A stretch of DNA of 64,000 nucleotides from assembly GCF_001039355.2 (NCBI RefSeq), contig NW_019774380.1, positions 181,176 through 245,175 of the forward strand. Direction: 5' to 3'. This DNA comes from Lingula anatina (taxonomy: Eukaryota > Brachiopoda > Lingulata > Lingulida > Lingulidae). The position numbers and the translations under genes are program-made. Below are positions 1 to 28,938 of the stretch, one piece after another (within the stretch, counting starts at the first letter, position 1; the number at the start of each line of letters is the position of its first letter). A model generated the notes under the pieces. It made no database searches. It was not told where the DNA came from and saw only the letters and a program-made list of their open reading frames with translations.

Positions 1-971
1 ACTTGACAAAAATATTTTTTTCTATTTTTCCTGAAATTTTGTTTAACACTCATTTCTTTTAATGAGTCCATTACTGAGAAGACATGTCAATAAAACCACA
101 TTTGTTAAAATTATGGGATTTTCAAACAAGGTTATTTATTTCAATGTTTCAAAGGAATTCACATGTAAGAATAAGTTCTAAGCATTGTTTATCTTTAAAA
201 AGATTTAATTTAAAAAATGGTGAATTAAAAAAAATGAATACAACAAAAATCCCATGCACTAGAAGACCCTTTTATTACGAGCTTTTTTTTTTTACCATCA
301 TTGGAATGCAGCTCATGTACATTAAACATCAATGCACAATACCTGCATAAAAAAGTTTGTGGTCTTATGTCACTGTGTATACTATACATTCTATATATAG
401 TATCCATGGCAACATAGCAAGAGCTTTTAGTAGGTGGCAGTATTATGTAGAACACGAAACATGGTTGCCACCTGTTGATGTATTTGGCAGGTCAAGTGCA
501 GCTAAAATATAGTCTGAAAAGAATTTCATCAGCTGTGTTATGTAATTAGAATAAAGCAATTTTTCTTCAATCAGCAGCTTAATGTTGAAATAGTTTACCT
601 CCAGTATTATATATTTTAAGAGGTTACATATTCACTTGGATAGCCTCAGTCTTGATGAAGATGTTCTGTTAGACATCGAAATACTGAAGGTAAACTATTT
701 TAATATTAAGCTGTTGATTGAAGAAAAATTACTTAATTCTTAGCTAAAATATGGTTTTGGGAAACATAAGTAAATCAATTTTTGCTGGAGTTCTTTCCGT
801 GATAATCATATATATTATGTCCAGTAAATCCACTTGTAAGAATGCACTGTGCTTATTGATGTAGTCAGACAAGATCAGTTTGGACTGGTTTAGGTCTAAA
901 TGGCATCCACAGGTAGCACAATTACTCCAGGTCTCCAGTCATTTGTTAAATCAGAGACTCATATTTTGCAG
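1..971 (+). other. CIC intron sequence, haplotype copy A
   Basis: No coding exon is visible. The stretch is the intron upstream of the first recognisable CIC exon and is repeated almost base for base at 5708-6698. It contains an inverted repeat at 556-732, described separately. The window starts inside this intron, so the N-terminal CIC exons lie to the left. Confidence 0.7.
556..732. repeat. Hairpin element (inverted repeat) in CIC intron, copy A
   Basis: The left arm starts GCAATTTTTCTTCAATC and the right arm ends GATTGAAGAAAAATTAC. The arms are about 54 bp, with a few mismatches, around a loop of about 70 bp that includes GATGAAGATGTTCTG. The same hairpin is at 6266-6442 in copy B. It is probably a short non-autonomous DNA element. 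Confidence 0.7.
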
Positions 972-4589
<3,618 letters not shown>

Positions 4590-4726
4590 GTTGGTAGTAG
4601 TTTTAATGTCTGTGATATTTGGAGCCAAAATCTATTAGGTTCTGAGATTATTTATTTTGTTTAGTTTTGCCAACAATAATGCTGACCTGACAGAGAGTTT
4701 TATATTGAAAAAAATAGTAATCTATG

Positions 4727-5707
4727 TAAGGCCACACTTTTTTATTTTTATGGATGACATCCTGCGCGCGCACCGATTTTCGCCCGTTCTCCGNGTCTCC
4801 ATCCCAAGCTGAAAGTGGACAAGTGCCTGCGATAGGGTCATTAAAACTACACCTTAATATTGCTCCGTACTTTAATTAATGCATAGCAGATTGGACATTA
4901 TATTGATTGTTTAAAGTTGGTGTTCATGAGTATCTGGCCCTGAAATGGATTGCTGATGTTTTATTAAATGCAGTTAGGGTTGGTGGTGTATGATATAGAA
5001 TTCAATTACCAGTTCACCTCAAGGAAAGTTCACTGATAGTCTCTGTGTAAATTGAATTAGTGGCCATCTAGTGGACCACTTATCTCCACTCCTGGTTCAA
5101 TACTTGGCAAATGCATGGAACTTTGTCATATAGCTGTGTTCACATGAGGACTGTCTTGAGTCGTGTTTTCAGGCAAGATGGGTTGGCCCTCTTTATAAGT
5201 CTTATCTCAAGCCCCCTTTACACTGGATGGCATCCAATGCATATATCCTTTCTGCGTCTCGTAGTACGGCCCAATTTGAGAGATAAAAAAACTTTACATG
5301 CTGACAACTGGTCAATCTTTGTGCATCCATTCTGCATCCAAAGCGATGCTTGTGTCTCCTCTCTACAACCACAGCAATGCCAGTTTAATGGTCGAACGAT
5401 GCAGAAAGGACACTGTTCAGTGTAACAGGGGTTTTAGCAGGCTACATGATAACTGTTAGCCTACTAATGCAGTTTAAAGTCACATGACTTTCAAGAATTA
5501 CTGTGGGGGTTATCTGGATAATCACAGATATAAGAATTATAATAATTTTATTGTCTGTATGTTAAACTGTTTCTAAACAAAAGTGTATTGGGGTTCGGTC
5601 CTTATGAGATAGGTTGAGCCAACTTCACGGGAAACACAGCTTTTGACTAAAATTAGTTTCAGTAGTATTATCAGTTGATGTTCAAATATTGGTACACATG
5701 ATTTTGA
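4727..5707 (+). other. Unique junction segment between the two CIC haplotype copies
   Basis: About 980 bp not shared with either copy, with a single ambiguous base (N) at 4793. I see no exon. A 104-codon open frame at 5111-5425 lacks splice signals or a recognisable product. The segment probably joins intron sequence from one haplotype to upstream intron from the other. Confidence 0.5.
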
Positions 5708-6265
5708 ACTTGACAAAAATATATTTTTCTATTTTTCCTGAAATTTTTTTTTTAACACTCATTTCTTATAATGAGTCCATTACTGAGAAGACATGTCAAT
5801 AAAACCACATTTGTTAAAATTATGGGATTTTCAAACAAGGTTATTTATTCCAATGTTTCAAAGGAATTCACATGTAAGAATAAGTTCTAAGCATTGTTTA
5901 TCTTTAAAAAGATTTAATTTAAAAAATGGTGAATTAAAAAAAATGAATACAACAAAAATCCCATGCACTAGAAGACCCTTTTATTACGAGCATTTTTTTT
6001 TAACCATCATTGGAATGCAGCTCATGTACATTAAACATCAATGCACAATACCTGCATAAAAAAAGTTTGTGGTCTTATGTCACTGTGTATACTATACATT
6101 CTATAAATAGTATCCATGGCAACATAGCAAGAGCTTTTAGTAGGTGGCAGTATTATGTAGAACACTAAACATGGTTGCCACCTGTTGATGTATTTGGCAG
6201 GTCAAGTGCAGCTAAAATATAGTCTGAAAAGAATTTCATCAGCTGTGTTATGTTATTAGAATAAG

Positions 6266-6442
6266 GCAATTTTTCTTCAATCGGCAGCTTAATATTGAAA
6301 TAGTTTACCTCCAGTATTATATATTTTAAGAGGTTACATATTCACTTGGATAGCCTCATTCCCTGATGAAGATGTTCTGTTAGACATCGAAATATTGAAG
6401 GTAAACTATTTCAGTATTAAGCTGTTGATTGAAGAAAAATTA
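6266..6442. repeat. Hairpin element in CIC intron, copy B
   Basis: Allelic counterpart of the hairpin at 556-732, with the same inverted arms and a few substitutions in the loop. Confidence 0.7.
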
Positions 6443-6698
6443 CTTAATTCTTAGCTAAAATATGGTTTTGGGAAACATAAGTAAATCAATTTTTGCTGGA
6501 GTTCTTTCCGTGATAATCATATATATTATGTCCAGTAAATCCACTTGTAAGAATGCAATTGGCTTTAGTTTCACTGTGCTTATTGATGTAGTCAGACAAG
6601 ATCGATTTGGACTGGTTTAGGTCTAAATGGCATCCACAAGTAGCACAATTACTCCAGGTCTCCAGTCATTTGTTAAATCAGAGACTCATATTTTGCAG

Positions 6699-20294
<13,596 letters not shown>

Positions 20295-21170
20295 ACAGTG
20301 TCCGTCCCATTCCCATGTCACTTGCATAGTCACACTAAGAACTGATGTTTGTTATTAGGGAAGAATTTACTTATTGGGTTTAATAGAACATATCTGGATT
20401 TTTTTTCAATATGACATTGTTGTGTTATGATTAAAAGCAGTCAGGTTGATGGTTTAAATCCATATCAGCATCACTTCTAAAATCAATAGTTTATGCTTTT
20501 ACTCTCAGCTACATGATACAGTCATTAAACTGGTATTAATGACTGTCATGAGAGTTAGGTTGTGAAAAAAAAACTCCTTACGAAAGTGATCAAATCGGTG
20601 GGTTTGGGTGCAACTATGACCTTTGACCTTGGAATTAGCTCACCAGTTACCCAGTGACTGTTTTAAGATGGGATAGGACTCCAAGTCATCAAGTTATTGT
20701 ATATATGAAATTGTTATGGTTTGTTAAGGTTACAGAAGAGGTCATGTAGAAGTATGGTTGTATATAGATCTGTATATATATGATATACTCTTATAGGAAA
20801 ACAAACTATATCATAGCTGTATGTAAGTATGCCATATTAGGTAAAGGCATGGAATAAGTGTAGTGTGTGAAAGACAAATGAAGGCAATTTTGATGTGCTC
20901 CCTCTTGCTGTCATACAGGATCTCGTAAAAATTGGTATCGTGGGTACCTACAGAAGTTTTCATATACTTTGTATACTTTCCCGAGCAGCATAGAGAAATT
21001 ATCAGCACTCAGAGCTACAGCATAAAAATGTTACACTCACTTTGTTGGTCAGGATAATCAGGATAGTCAGGATAATCAGGAAGATCGATTTTATGCATGC
21101 TATATCGTGTCTTTACCCACCATGTAGTTACATTGTGACATTCGATTTGTGGTCACATGGCTGAACATGA

Positions 21171-21194
21171 GGTCACATGATTGGTCATGTGACC
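21171..21194 (+). promoter_or_regulatory. Perfect hairpin GGTCACATGA-TTGG-TCATGTGACC in CIC 3' region
   Basis: Ten-base arms pair perfectly around a four-base loop. A third GGTCACATG lies just upstream at 21151. The repeated CACATG/CATGTG core resembles an E-box at DNA level. As RNA it would form a stable stem-loop in the probable CIC 3' UTR. Function is unknown. Confidence 0.5.
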
Positions 21195-22497
21195 TGGCAT
21201 GAAATACCTGATTGATCAAGTGACTAAGAGCGATTGCATCCATGTATCATTCAGACTGGTTTTGGTGATGTTGTACATATTGGTAATCGTTGGTAGTTGC
21301 ATTAGCAATGTACAGAGATTTTATTGCATTCACATCTGCCTGATTAGGTTCATAATTTAGACTATAGATGGCACTGCATATTTAAATTCACACCTGTACT
21401 GTAGTGTACTCCAGGCTATTTGCACTTATTCATATCTATTGGGTCAAGCATTTTGTAGCTTTTTCTGAAAACATGTTGCTCATTCTTGCATTCAAAATAA
21501 CAAGGCTCTAATTCCATGGTATCTTTGCTATTGAAATCCTTATAGTTTCAAGGCAAGAAAAATGTTTCAAAGGATTGTAGGTCTGTTGATCAGCTGGTAG
21601 TAATTTAATGGTATCTCTATAATTTAAAAGGGAATTTTTGTTGACTAAAATCTTCCTATTTTTTAAACAGTCTACTTGCATGCCTGAAGGATATGTTACA
21701 CCCTTTATAAGTGGTCAAAGTACATCCCAAGCCCAAAATTTAAATTTTGAGGTGACCATTTGGAAATGAGGAGAAGGCCATTTTTCAGCTTACTCCAGTA
21801 AAGCCACAGAAAGAGAGTGTGGTGTTAAAAATGTTTATGTTCAGGCTTTTTTTTCCTTCGTCTTCTTTCATTTATGAATTTGAATACACGTAAGTCGGAC
21901 AGCACAAAAAAATTAAGATGATGCCAAGAAACGTTTGTTTCATTTTTTTTACTCATGCCAAAACCATGTGTGTGATCTCATTGTGGTTGATCCACCTCCT
22001 ATTTTCCAACAGGTTCTTTCTGCATGCTTTTTACTGAATCATCCCAGCTTTGTACAGAAGTGTTAAAGGATGAGTCAATAAATTACTATGATATGTTATA
22101 GGATATAATTAAAAGCATTCCCTATGAGTCTGGAGACAATGAATCAATATCATTTATCTCTAGTACTATATAACCATATGTAATTTGATTTGATATTATC
22201 CAATTTAGAATGGTATGATTGAATAACAGATGTTATTGGCTAATTTGGGGAGGGGGGGGGGGCAAAGATAATTATTGTCAATTTAGTCAAAACCATGCTG
22301 GTTTTTAAAGGACTGTTCAGACAGGGAAACTTGTGGGCCAAACTTACATCATCAGACAGCCTATTAATGGAATAACCATTGTCTACATTTTAATGATGAT
22401 AAACAAGCCCAGTTAAACCTGTGCCCAGTCTAAAATATACCTTGACTAAACACAGTAGGACAACCTGAAGAGAAAGGGGTTATAGTAATAGTTTCAT

Positions 22498-22756
22498 AGA
22501 ATCAATTCCCATACTTAGATTGATCTAGCTGGATCGACCCATCTCCACGGGGTCTCTCACTATATTACATTCAGGGTAAGTGGCTCTGATGTCTGGCATG
22601 CCTTCTGAAGCTGTTAAGGGGTAAGAAACTATTGTTTAGCAGCTGCAGTAGGCATGTCAGACATCTAAGCAGCGTAATCTGAATGCAATTGAGTGAGAAT
22701 CTCCTCTGAGATAGGTCGATCCTGCTAGATCATTCTAGGTATGGAAATTGGGTCAT
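22498..22756. mobile_element. Diverged long-palindrome MITE
   Basis: The left end, TCAATTCCCATACTTAGATT, is matched in reverse complement by the right end, ACCCAATTTCCATACCTAGA. The arms remain complementary for about 100 bases (both carry versions of GATCGACC and TCTCAC). It is related to the family at 8750, 28724 and 30062 but more diverged. Confidence 0.7.
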
Positions 22757-23119
22757 AGTCTTGCCATGACAATTTTTTTTTTTTTTTTTTTTGCATATAA
22801 CTTTGTTGTTAGTTGCCCATTGTTACCCTTGTTTCACACGCAGTTGTTATATTTCATTGTTTTGAAAATAGTTATTTTGATGATTATGCATGCTTTCATG
22901 TAATTTTTCCATGTTTTGTTTGTGAATAATTTTGTTACAGCCTTTTTTTGCCAAAAAAAAAAAATGAAGATTAATTAACAAGACAAAGGGATCTGAACTA
23001 CAAGTAGGTGATTCTGAAATATTGGGCAGGTGTGGGATTAAATAAATGTTTTAAGGCTGTGTACCAGTGAAGGTTTTAGCCTTGGTCTAGATGTAAAGCT
23101 TGTCTTGCTCTTAGACTCA

Positions 23120-23340
23120 GCAGGGCAGGGCATATCTTTGTAATATGTGTGGCTATAGCCATGTTATCAGTATAGTTGTAGCCTTATATTTAATGTGGCT
23201 ATAGAAAGTCACGATATATTTATAAGGCTATAGCCATGTCATGAATATGGCTATAGTCCTGTTCTTTGTAATGATAGGCCTTGTACAGAGTAAGGTAGGG
23301 CTATACCCTTGTCTTAGATTGACTATAGCCATTTATGGTC
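23120..23340 (+). repeat. Imperfect GGCTATAGCC repeats
   Basis: The palindromic core GGCTATAG/CTATAGCC recurs about seven times in 220 bases with irregular spacing (for example TGTGGCTATAGCCATGTTAT and AAGGCTATAGCCATGTC). It lies just before the likely last CIC poly(A) signal. Confidence 0.6.
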
Positions 23341-23580
23341 CATACATGGCCTATGAACTGGATAAAATGCTTAAGAAATACTGGTGGGCCCTAAGGTCCG
23401 CAAAGATAAGAAAGTGATGGAATAATATCTACCCAATAACAAGTGGCAAGCATCCATTAGTAAATATCAGTTTTTTGTTATGAAATAGAAATCAGCATAC
23501 GATGTGATACGTGTAATGCTTATAGTCTCCTTTGTGATATTTTATTCTTATCCTGAATAAAAAAGACTTCTATTTATACA

Positions 23581-25314
23581 ATAATTTGTCTTTTTTTCTG
23601 TAAAAAATTACTCAAACAGTGTCCCAATTCTCTCGCTGCAAGTTTAATCGTTATTGTCAGGCTTTTCATGAATGTACGCCTGTCGCTGTGCAACTACAAA
23701 TTTTCGCTTCTATTTCCTCTGCCTCTGAGGATACACAATCTTTTACAAACTTAATAATAAGTTTATAAAAAAAACAGTTATTCTCTGACTGCCTTTCTCT
23801 CAACTTTCGACTACTGTTTATTTTTAACTGACTCTAAACACCGGCATTTTAAAATGACTTCTAAAAAAACTTACTATTAGAACTTTTGTTCTCTTAAATT
23901 TTGTTGCATAAACACTGAACTAATTTTCATAAACGGTCATATTATTTGCTTGTTATTCATGTTTTTATATCATACAGCAAATGCTTGCTTCTGCGTCATA
24001 TTAAATAACACCGTATGTCAATCAAACTAAAACTTTCAACATTCACATCTGCTCAAAAAAAAAGCATCCCATTTTTCAAAACATCAATCTTCACAAGTCA
24101 AGATAAATCTTGTCAATATTATCAAGAATCAAAACACAGACAGCAAGTGCAACAGAAACAATATGCTGGAGTGAATCAGCGCAACTGAAATGAATTTACT
24201 TTCAACTTATTTTATCATACGAATATTTTCATTGCACAAATGGACAACTGAACCCTTAGTGCAATACTGTCACAGGGGGGTCAGCTATTTTCATGACAAG
24301 AAAAATGAAATTTGCTTTAATCGCAAACGGGTGTCCTTCTCTCACGCACACAGACTAAAGGCCTAGGTCCCAACCGAACGCACGGGCTGCTACGTGTGGT
24401 CTACCGCCCAAAAAAAAATGGGGAAACGTGGGTGTTCGTGCGTGAAGAGCACGTTCATCGTGCGATGTTTGGAGGACACAAACGGCACGGAGAAACTTTT
24501 CGACATGACCAACAGCTGCTTGATTCCTTCCCTGCGAACTAGCCACGTCCAGGCCGGAGGCAAGGAACCTAAAAAACCGTGCGTCCAAAACGTAGTTGGG
24601 ACCCAGTCTTAAAGTAAAACGCGGAGCTTTCACCAAGCTGCCCAGAGATCCCTAATGACCATCTGTCGTCTTTCTCCATGTCTCTCGGTCGTCTTTAGCT
24701 AGAGGTTCTCTTCTCGTGACAAATTTCAGGATAACAGGTGACTCACTGTCACACTTCATAACGGCATTGTAAAACTAGCTTTTGTGATTTAGCCATTTTT
24801 GATGACCTTTTAAAAAGAGACCAAACTCTGGATCTTGGCAAACTGCCTAGTTTTTCTATTACTGAATAGCCCACTTCATGAGATTTAACAATTCAGTAGA
24901 ACGAAACACCATAGATCAATTTAATAAAATGAAGGGCAGTGGTCAATTTCTTGGAATCACTTGAGCATTTTGTAAATAAAGGATCCTTAACTGAGATATA
25001 GCTCCATTTTCAACTCAACTCCTACAATATCGCCATGTATATTAGAACTGTTGCTAGGAAAATACGGTCATTATTAAGGGAACATTATTAAGGCACTTGA
25101 AAGTCAGAAGATTGCAGCGTGTGGTCACCGACTGTAAATTTAATTAACGGTCCTCAATACTCAGCTGAATACTCTTGTGTAAATAAACCTTATTACTTTA
25201 ACGCTTCCTAGATATCACTGCAGCTCAAGCGTGTTCTCCTGCACGTGGCATAACCTGCTGTTACCGCTGCACTACCCTCTACCAGTACCACGGATTGATT
25301 TTTCACTACTTATT
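23581..25314. other. Intergenic stretch without a supported gene
   Basis: AT-rich, no exon-like open frame with splice signals. It contains only the palindromic element at 24354-24614. The overlapping open frames at 24355-24636 and 24394-24612 lie inside that element. Confidence 0.6.
24354..24614. mobile_element. MITE with GTCCCAAC terminal inverted repeats
   Basis: The left end, ACTAAAGGCCTAGGTCCCAAC, pairs with the reverse complement of the right end (ACTTTAAGACTGGGTCCCAAC). A second shared block, ACGCACGG, lies just inside both ends. The interior is more GC-rich than its surroundings. Confidence 0.6.
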
Positions 25315-28300
25315 TAGTAGGCTTGTTAAGGACCAAAAAATGGCCAAACGATGCATTTTGTAGTACAAATGTCTAACTTGGCATAAATGTTCCTTGGGCC
25401 AAAAGAAATTTTTTTATCCAAAGAGACACCCTCTATCGATTCATTAATTAGCATAAATTATGCAAATTAGGTGCCAGAATATATAATATTTCATATTCCC
25501 ATTAATTTTTGGCCTAGAAACATGTATAGATTATCAAACCTGACTAAATTAGGGACAAGGAACCCATTTTTGATCATTTGGAAGCAATTGGTGGCCATTT
25601 TGTGCCTCAAATCCAAGATGGCCGCCATCCGCCATTTTGAAAGTGGACATAATTTTGCTATTTTATGTTGAATTTTGAAGCGTTTGGTCTATATATACTT
25701 GATATATATCGATTCCTACTATTTTGGGGGTGAAAAAGTCATTTTTGATATTGTTTTGGTGAAAGTAGGTGATTTGAATGGACAAATAGGGACAAAGAGG
25801 GTGTTTAAGTGCCTACCAAGATATGTGTGAACGCTGCAAAACCATCCATATTGATAACCCGTATTCAAATATATCTCAATGCAATTTTTTGTTATATACC
25901 ATTGCTATTAGACTTTATTATGAGCAAAAAAACAAATTTTTACCATTATGGAGGCTATTGGTGGTCGTTTTATCCCTCAAATCCAAGATGGCCGCCAGTC
26001 ACAATTTTGAAATACGGGTAAGGCATAACTCATCAATTTGAAGCTATTGCTCTTACACTAGCATGTTATACATCGTTTCTTATCATTTGGGTTGTAGAAC
26101 TCATGTGTCTTATCCCTTCTGAGATATAATACAAAAATTAAATATTTAAAGGCTCCAACACAAATACAGGCTTATGTCTTCACCTTCACTTGTATACGTC
26201 TTGAAGTCAAATTTGTGCAAAAATATGTAATATAACAATTTTAAAATGGTTTTGACAGACATAGATTAAGTGCAAGAGACCAGCATGGAGGACTTTATGG
26301 TGACTACTGTTAGCTATTCTGTGTGTTCATATCCAAGAGCCTGTCACTATTTAAAAGTTATGGCATAATTTATCTTTTTTTTGAGCTGTTGGACTTACAT
26401 ATGATCGTAATACATCAATTGTTACTATTTTGTAAGTACATAATTAATTTCTGGTGTTACTCTGGTGCCAATGGATAATAAAAAAAAGGCATAAGGTGTT
26501 TTAAGATGATTCCAAGACGAATATTCCTGTAGTTGTCATATACTGTAGATGTTTTGTGCTTGTTCGTCCATTGGAAACAATGAGAACTATGTAGTCGCCT
26601 TATGGATTTCTATTGGTAGTGAGATGACTTGTCTGGCCAAATCATGCTAGGAATGATCACTGGCACTGTCAACTAGGAAAAATGGCTGCTTCCTCGACTT
26701 CTTTGCTTTATCCCTCTTGCCTTCCTGCTCAGCTGCTGCTTTCTAATTGGTTTTGCAGATTCCTTCTTTTTGTGTAAAGATACCACTTTCCTCTGATGCG
26801 ACATGTTCTCGTGCATTAATGTTTCTCTGGAAACTCATAGGACACTGACAAAACCTCAATTCTTACTAGCTGTTGTCTTATTGGCCCACCAGAGCTGACC
26901 ATGCACGTTTCTTTTTGCTGTGCTGCTGGATGATTTTGCAGACAAGATCTAGAGCTATTTCAAAGCAAAGTCCATTTACGCATTTACGCATCAACACAAC
27001 TAACCAAGTTCCATAGTATTATAAGACGACACATTTTTCACCCTTCAAATCTTCTGGGCTATATTTAACATGCGAATGCAAGCCCCAGTGACTGGGACAT
27101 AAATGTACATGTGGCTTTTTGGTTCACATTGACCAGTAAAAGATTAATAATATAATACCACTATGTATATATATTTATTGCTTTCATTTGAGTATTCAGT
27201 ATCTTTTAGTGGATGGTCACTTAAGATAAATCTAGATGATATATTTGAGCATGTGGTTCGGGTTCCACATTTTTGTAACAGACTCAACGAAACTCATCTT
27301 GGAATTTATTTTACAACCTTATATTACCTTTTTATTATCTTCTGTCACCAAATTAGCACTGGAAAATTACTTTAGAGCCCCCAGAATAGTACCATTTTAC
27401 CTAATACAAGTGAATGAGGGTCCCACAGTTCAAAGATTATAAATTACACCAAATTATTAAAATAGCGGCATGCAACCATCACTTGGTTTTGATCAAAATA
27501 ATGGCTAACAATTTTCCTCATGCAGTCAAAGATGTATTCTTTTGCTTTAATTCAGCCATTTTGTTTGCTGTCACTTGTTTTAAAGATCGGAAGTTTTGTA
27601 CTAATTGGATTACTCATTGTACATATAAACTGCAGGCCCATGTAGCAACCGAATCCTATATTTATTTGGAGGCTTATAAAAGTTTCTATTTACATTTTAT
27701 GAAACCGAAAATGCATTCTGCACCAGGAAATAATCAAAAATGACGTATGGCACGCTTATGAAGGTGTGATAGTTTCAAAATGGTGAATAATGCTCAATTT
27801 GAAAATGGCGTATGAGGGCCATCTTAGATTTGAGGCACAAATTTTAAGAAACAAATAATGTATTCTGCACCAGAAAATAATATAAAACGACGTATTACTC
27901 ATTTACAAAGATGTAGTATATGTAGTTTCAAAATGGCGAATTATGCTCAAGTTCAAAATGGTTTTGGCTGCCATTTTGGATTTGAGGGATAAAACGGCCA
28001 CCAATGGCCTCCATAATGGTAAAAATGTGTTTTTGTGCTCATAATATAGTCCAATAGCAATGGTATATAACAAAAAATTGCACTGAGATATATTTGAATA
28101 CGGGTTATCAATATGCATGGTTTTGCAGCGTTCACACATATCTTGGTAGGCACTTAAAACACCCTCTTTGTCCATTCAAATCACCTACTATCACCAAAAC
28201 AATATCAAAAATGACTTTTTCACCCCCAAAATAGTAGGAATCGATATATATATCAAGTACATATAGACCAAACGCTTCAAAATTCAACATAAAATGGCAA

Positions 28301-28630
28301 AATTATGTCCACTTTTAAAATGGCGGGTGGCGGCCATCTTGGATTTGAGGCACAAAATGGCCACCAATTGCTCCCAAATGATCAAAAATGGGTTCCTTGT
28401 CCCTAATTTAGTCAGGTTTGATAATCTATACATGTTTCTAGGCCAAAAATTAATGGAAATATGAAATATTATCTATTTTGGCACCTAATTTGCATAATTT
28501 ATGCTAATTAATGAATCGATAGAGCGCGTCTCTTTGGATAAAAAATGTTTTTTTGGCCCAAGGAACATTTATGCCAAGTTAGATATTTGTACTATAAAAT
28601 GCAGCGTTTGACCTCTTAACAAGCCTACTA
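25315..28630. mobile_element. 3.3-kb foldback-type element with ~690-bp inverted arms
   Basis: The sequence from TAGTAGGCTTGTTAAG at 25315 reads again in reverse complement from 28630 leftward, ending CTTAACAAGCCTACTA. Homology extends to about 26005 on the left and 27945 on the right. ATT flanks both ends (25312-25314, 28631-28633), consistent with a 3-bp target duplication. Each arm contains several CCAAGATGGCCGCC-type motifs. The 1.9-kb core has no long open frame and no recognisable transposase, so the element looks non-autonomous. Confidence 0.8.
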
Positions 28631-28723
28631 ATTCACGGACATGTCTCTGGCTTACCAGGGTGGCAGATATTATAAGCACATTTTCCATACACCAGAGAAC
28701 CAAATGACCGTCTATTTATCTAA

Positions 28724-28938
28724 GGCTGTTTTCCCAGAGCTTTTAGATCGATCTATCTCCGCGGGGAGTCTCACTAGATTACTGTCAGATAATCCGGCTT
28801 AAATGTCCGTCCCGCCTACTACAAGCTGTAAGGGGGTAATTAACTTTCGTGTCCGCTCGGCTGACAGCTATTTAGCGTGAACCCCCAGGGAGTTAGGTCG
28901 ATCTAAAGTAGATCGATCTAATCTCTGGAAATGGGGTC
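28724..28938 (-). mobile_element. 215-bp palindromic MITE, TTA target duplication
   Basis: Reverse-orientation, full-length member of the family at 8750. Ends are GACCCCATTTCC and GGAAAACAGCC when read in family orientation. TAA directly flanks both sides (28721-28723 and 28939-28941). A 3-bp TTA/TAA duplication suggests PIF/Harbinger-type mobilisation. Confidence 0.85.

Larger units (their letters stand above)
20295..23580 (+). other. CIC: Probable CIC 3' untranslated region and downstream sequence
   Basis: No coding potential after the CIC stop. Canonical AATAAA signals occur at 22077, 23041 and 23556; the last lies in a good context (TCCTGAATAAAAAAG). The transcript end is not provable from sequence. 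The stretch also carries a MITE (22498-22756), a short hairpin (21171-21194), a run of short AGGATAATC-type repeats (21049-21085) and GGCTATAG repeats (23120-23340). Confidence 0.55.

Noticed and set aside
25471-28175. Open frames repeated on opposite strands (for example at 25809 and 27953)
   Set aside because: They are the same arm sequence of the foldback element read from each inverted copy. There is no start context and no domain.
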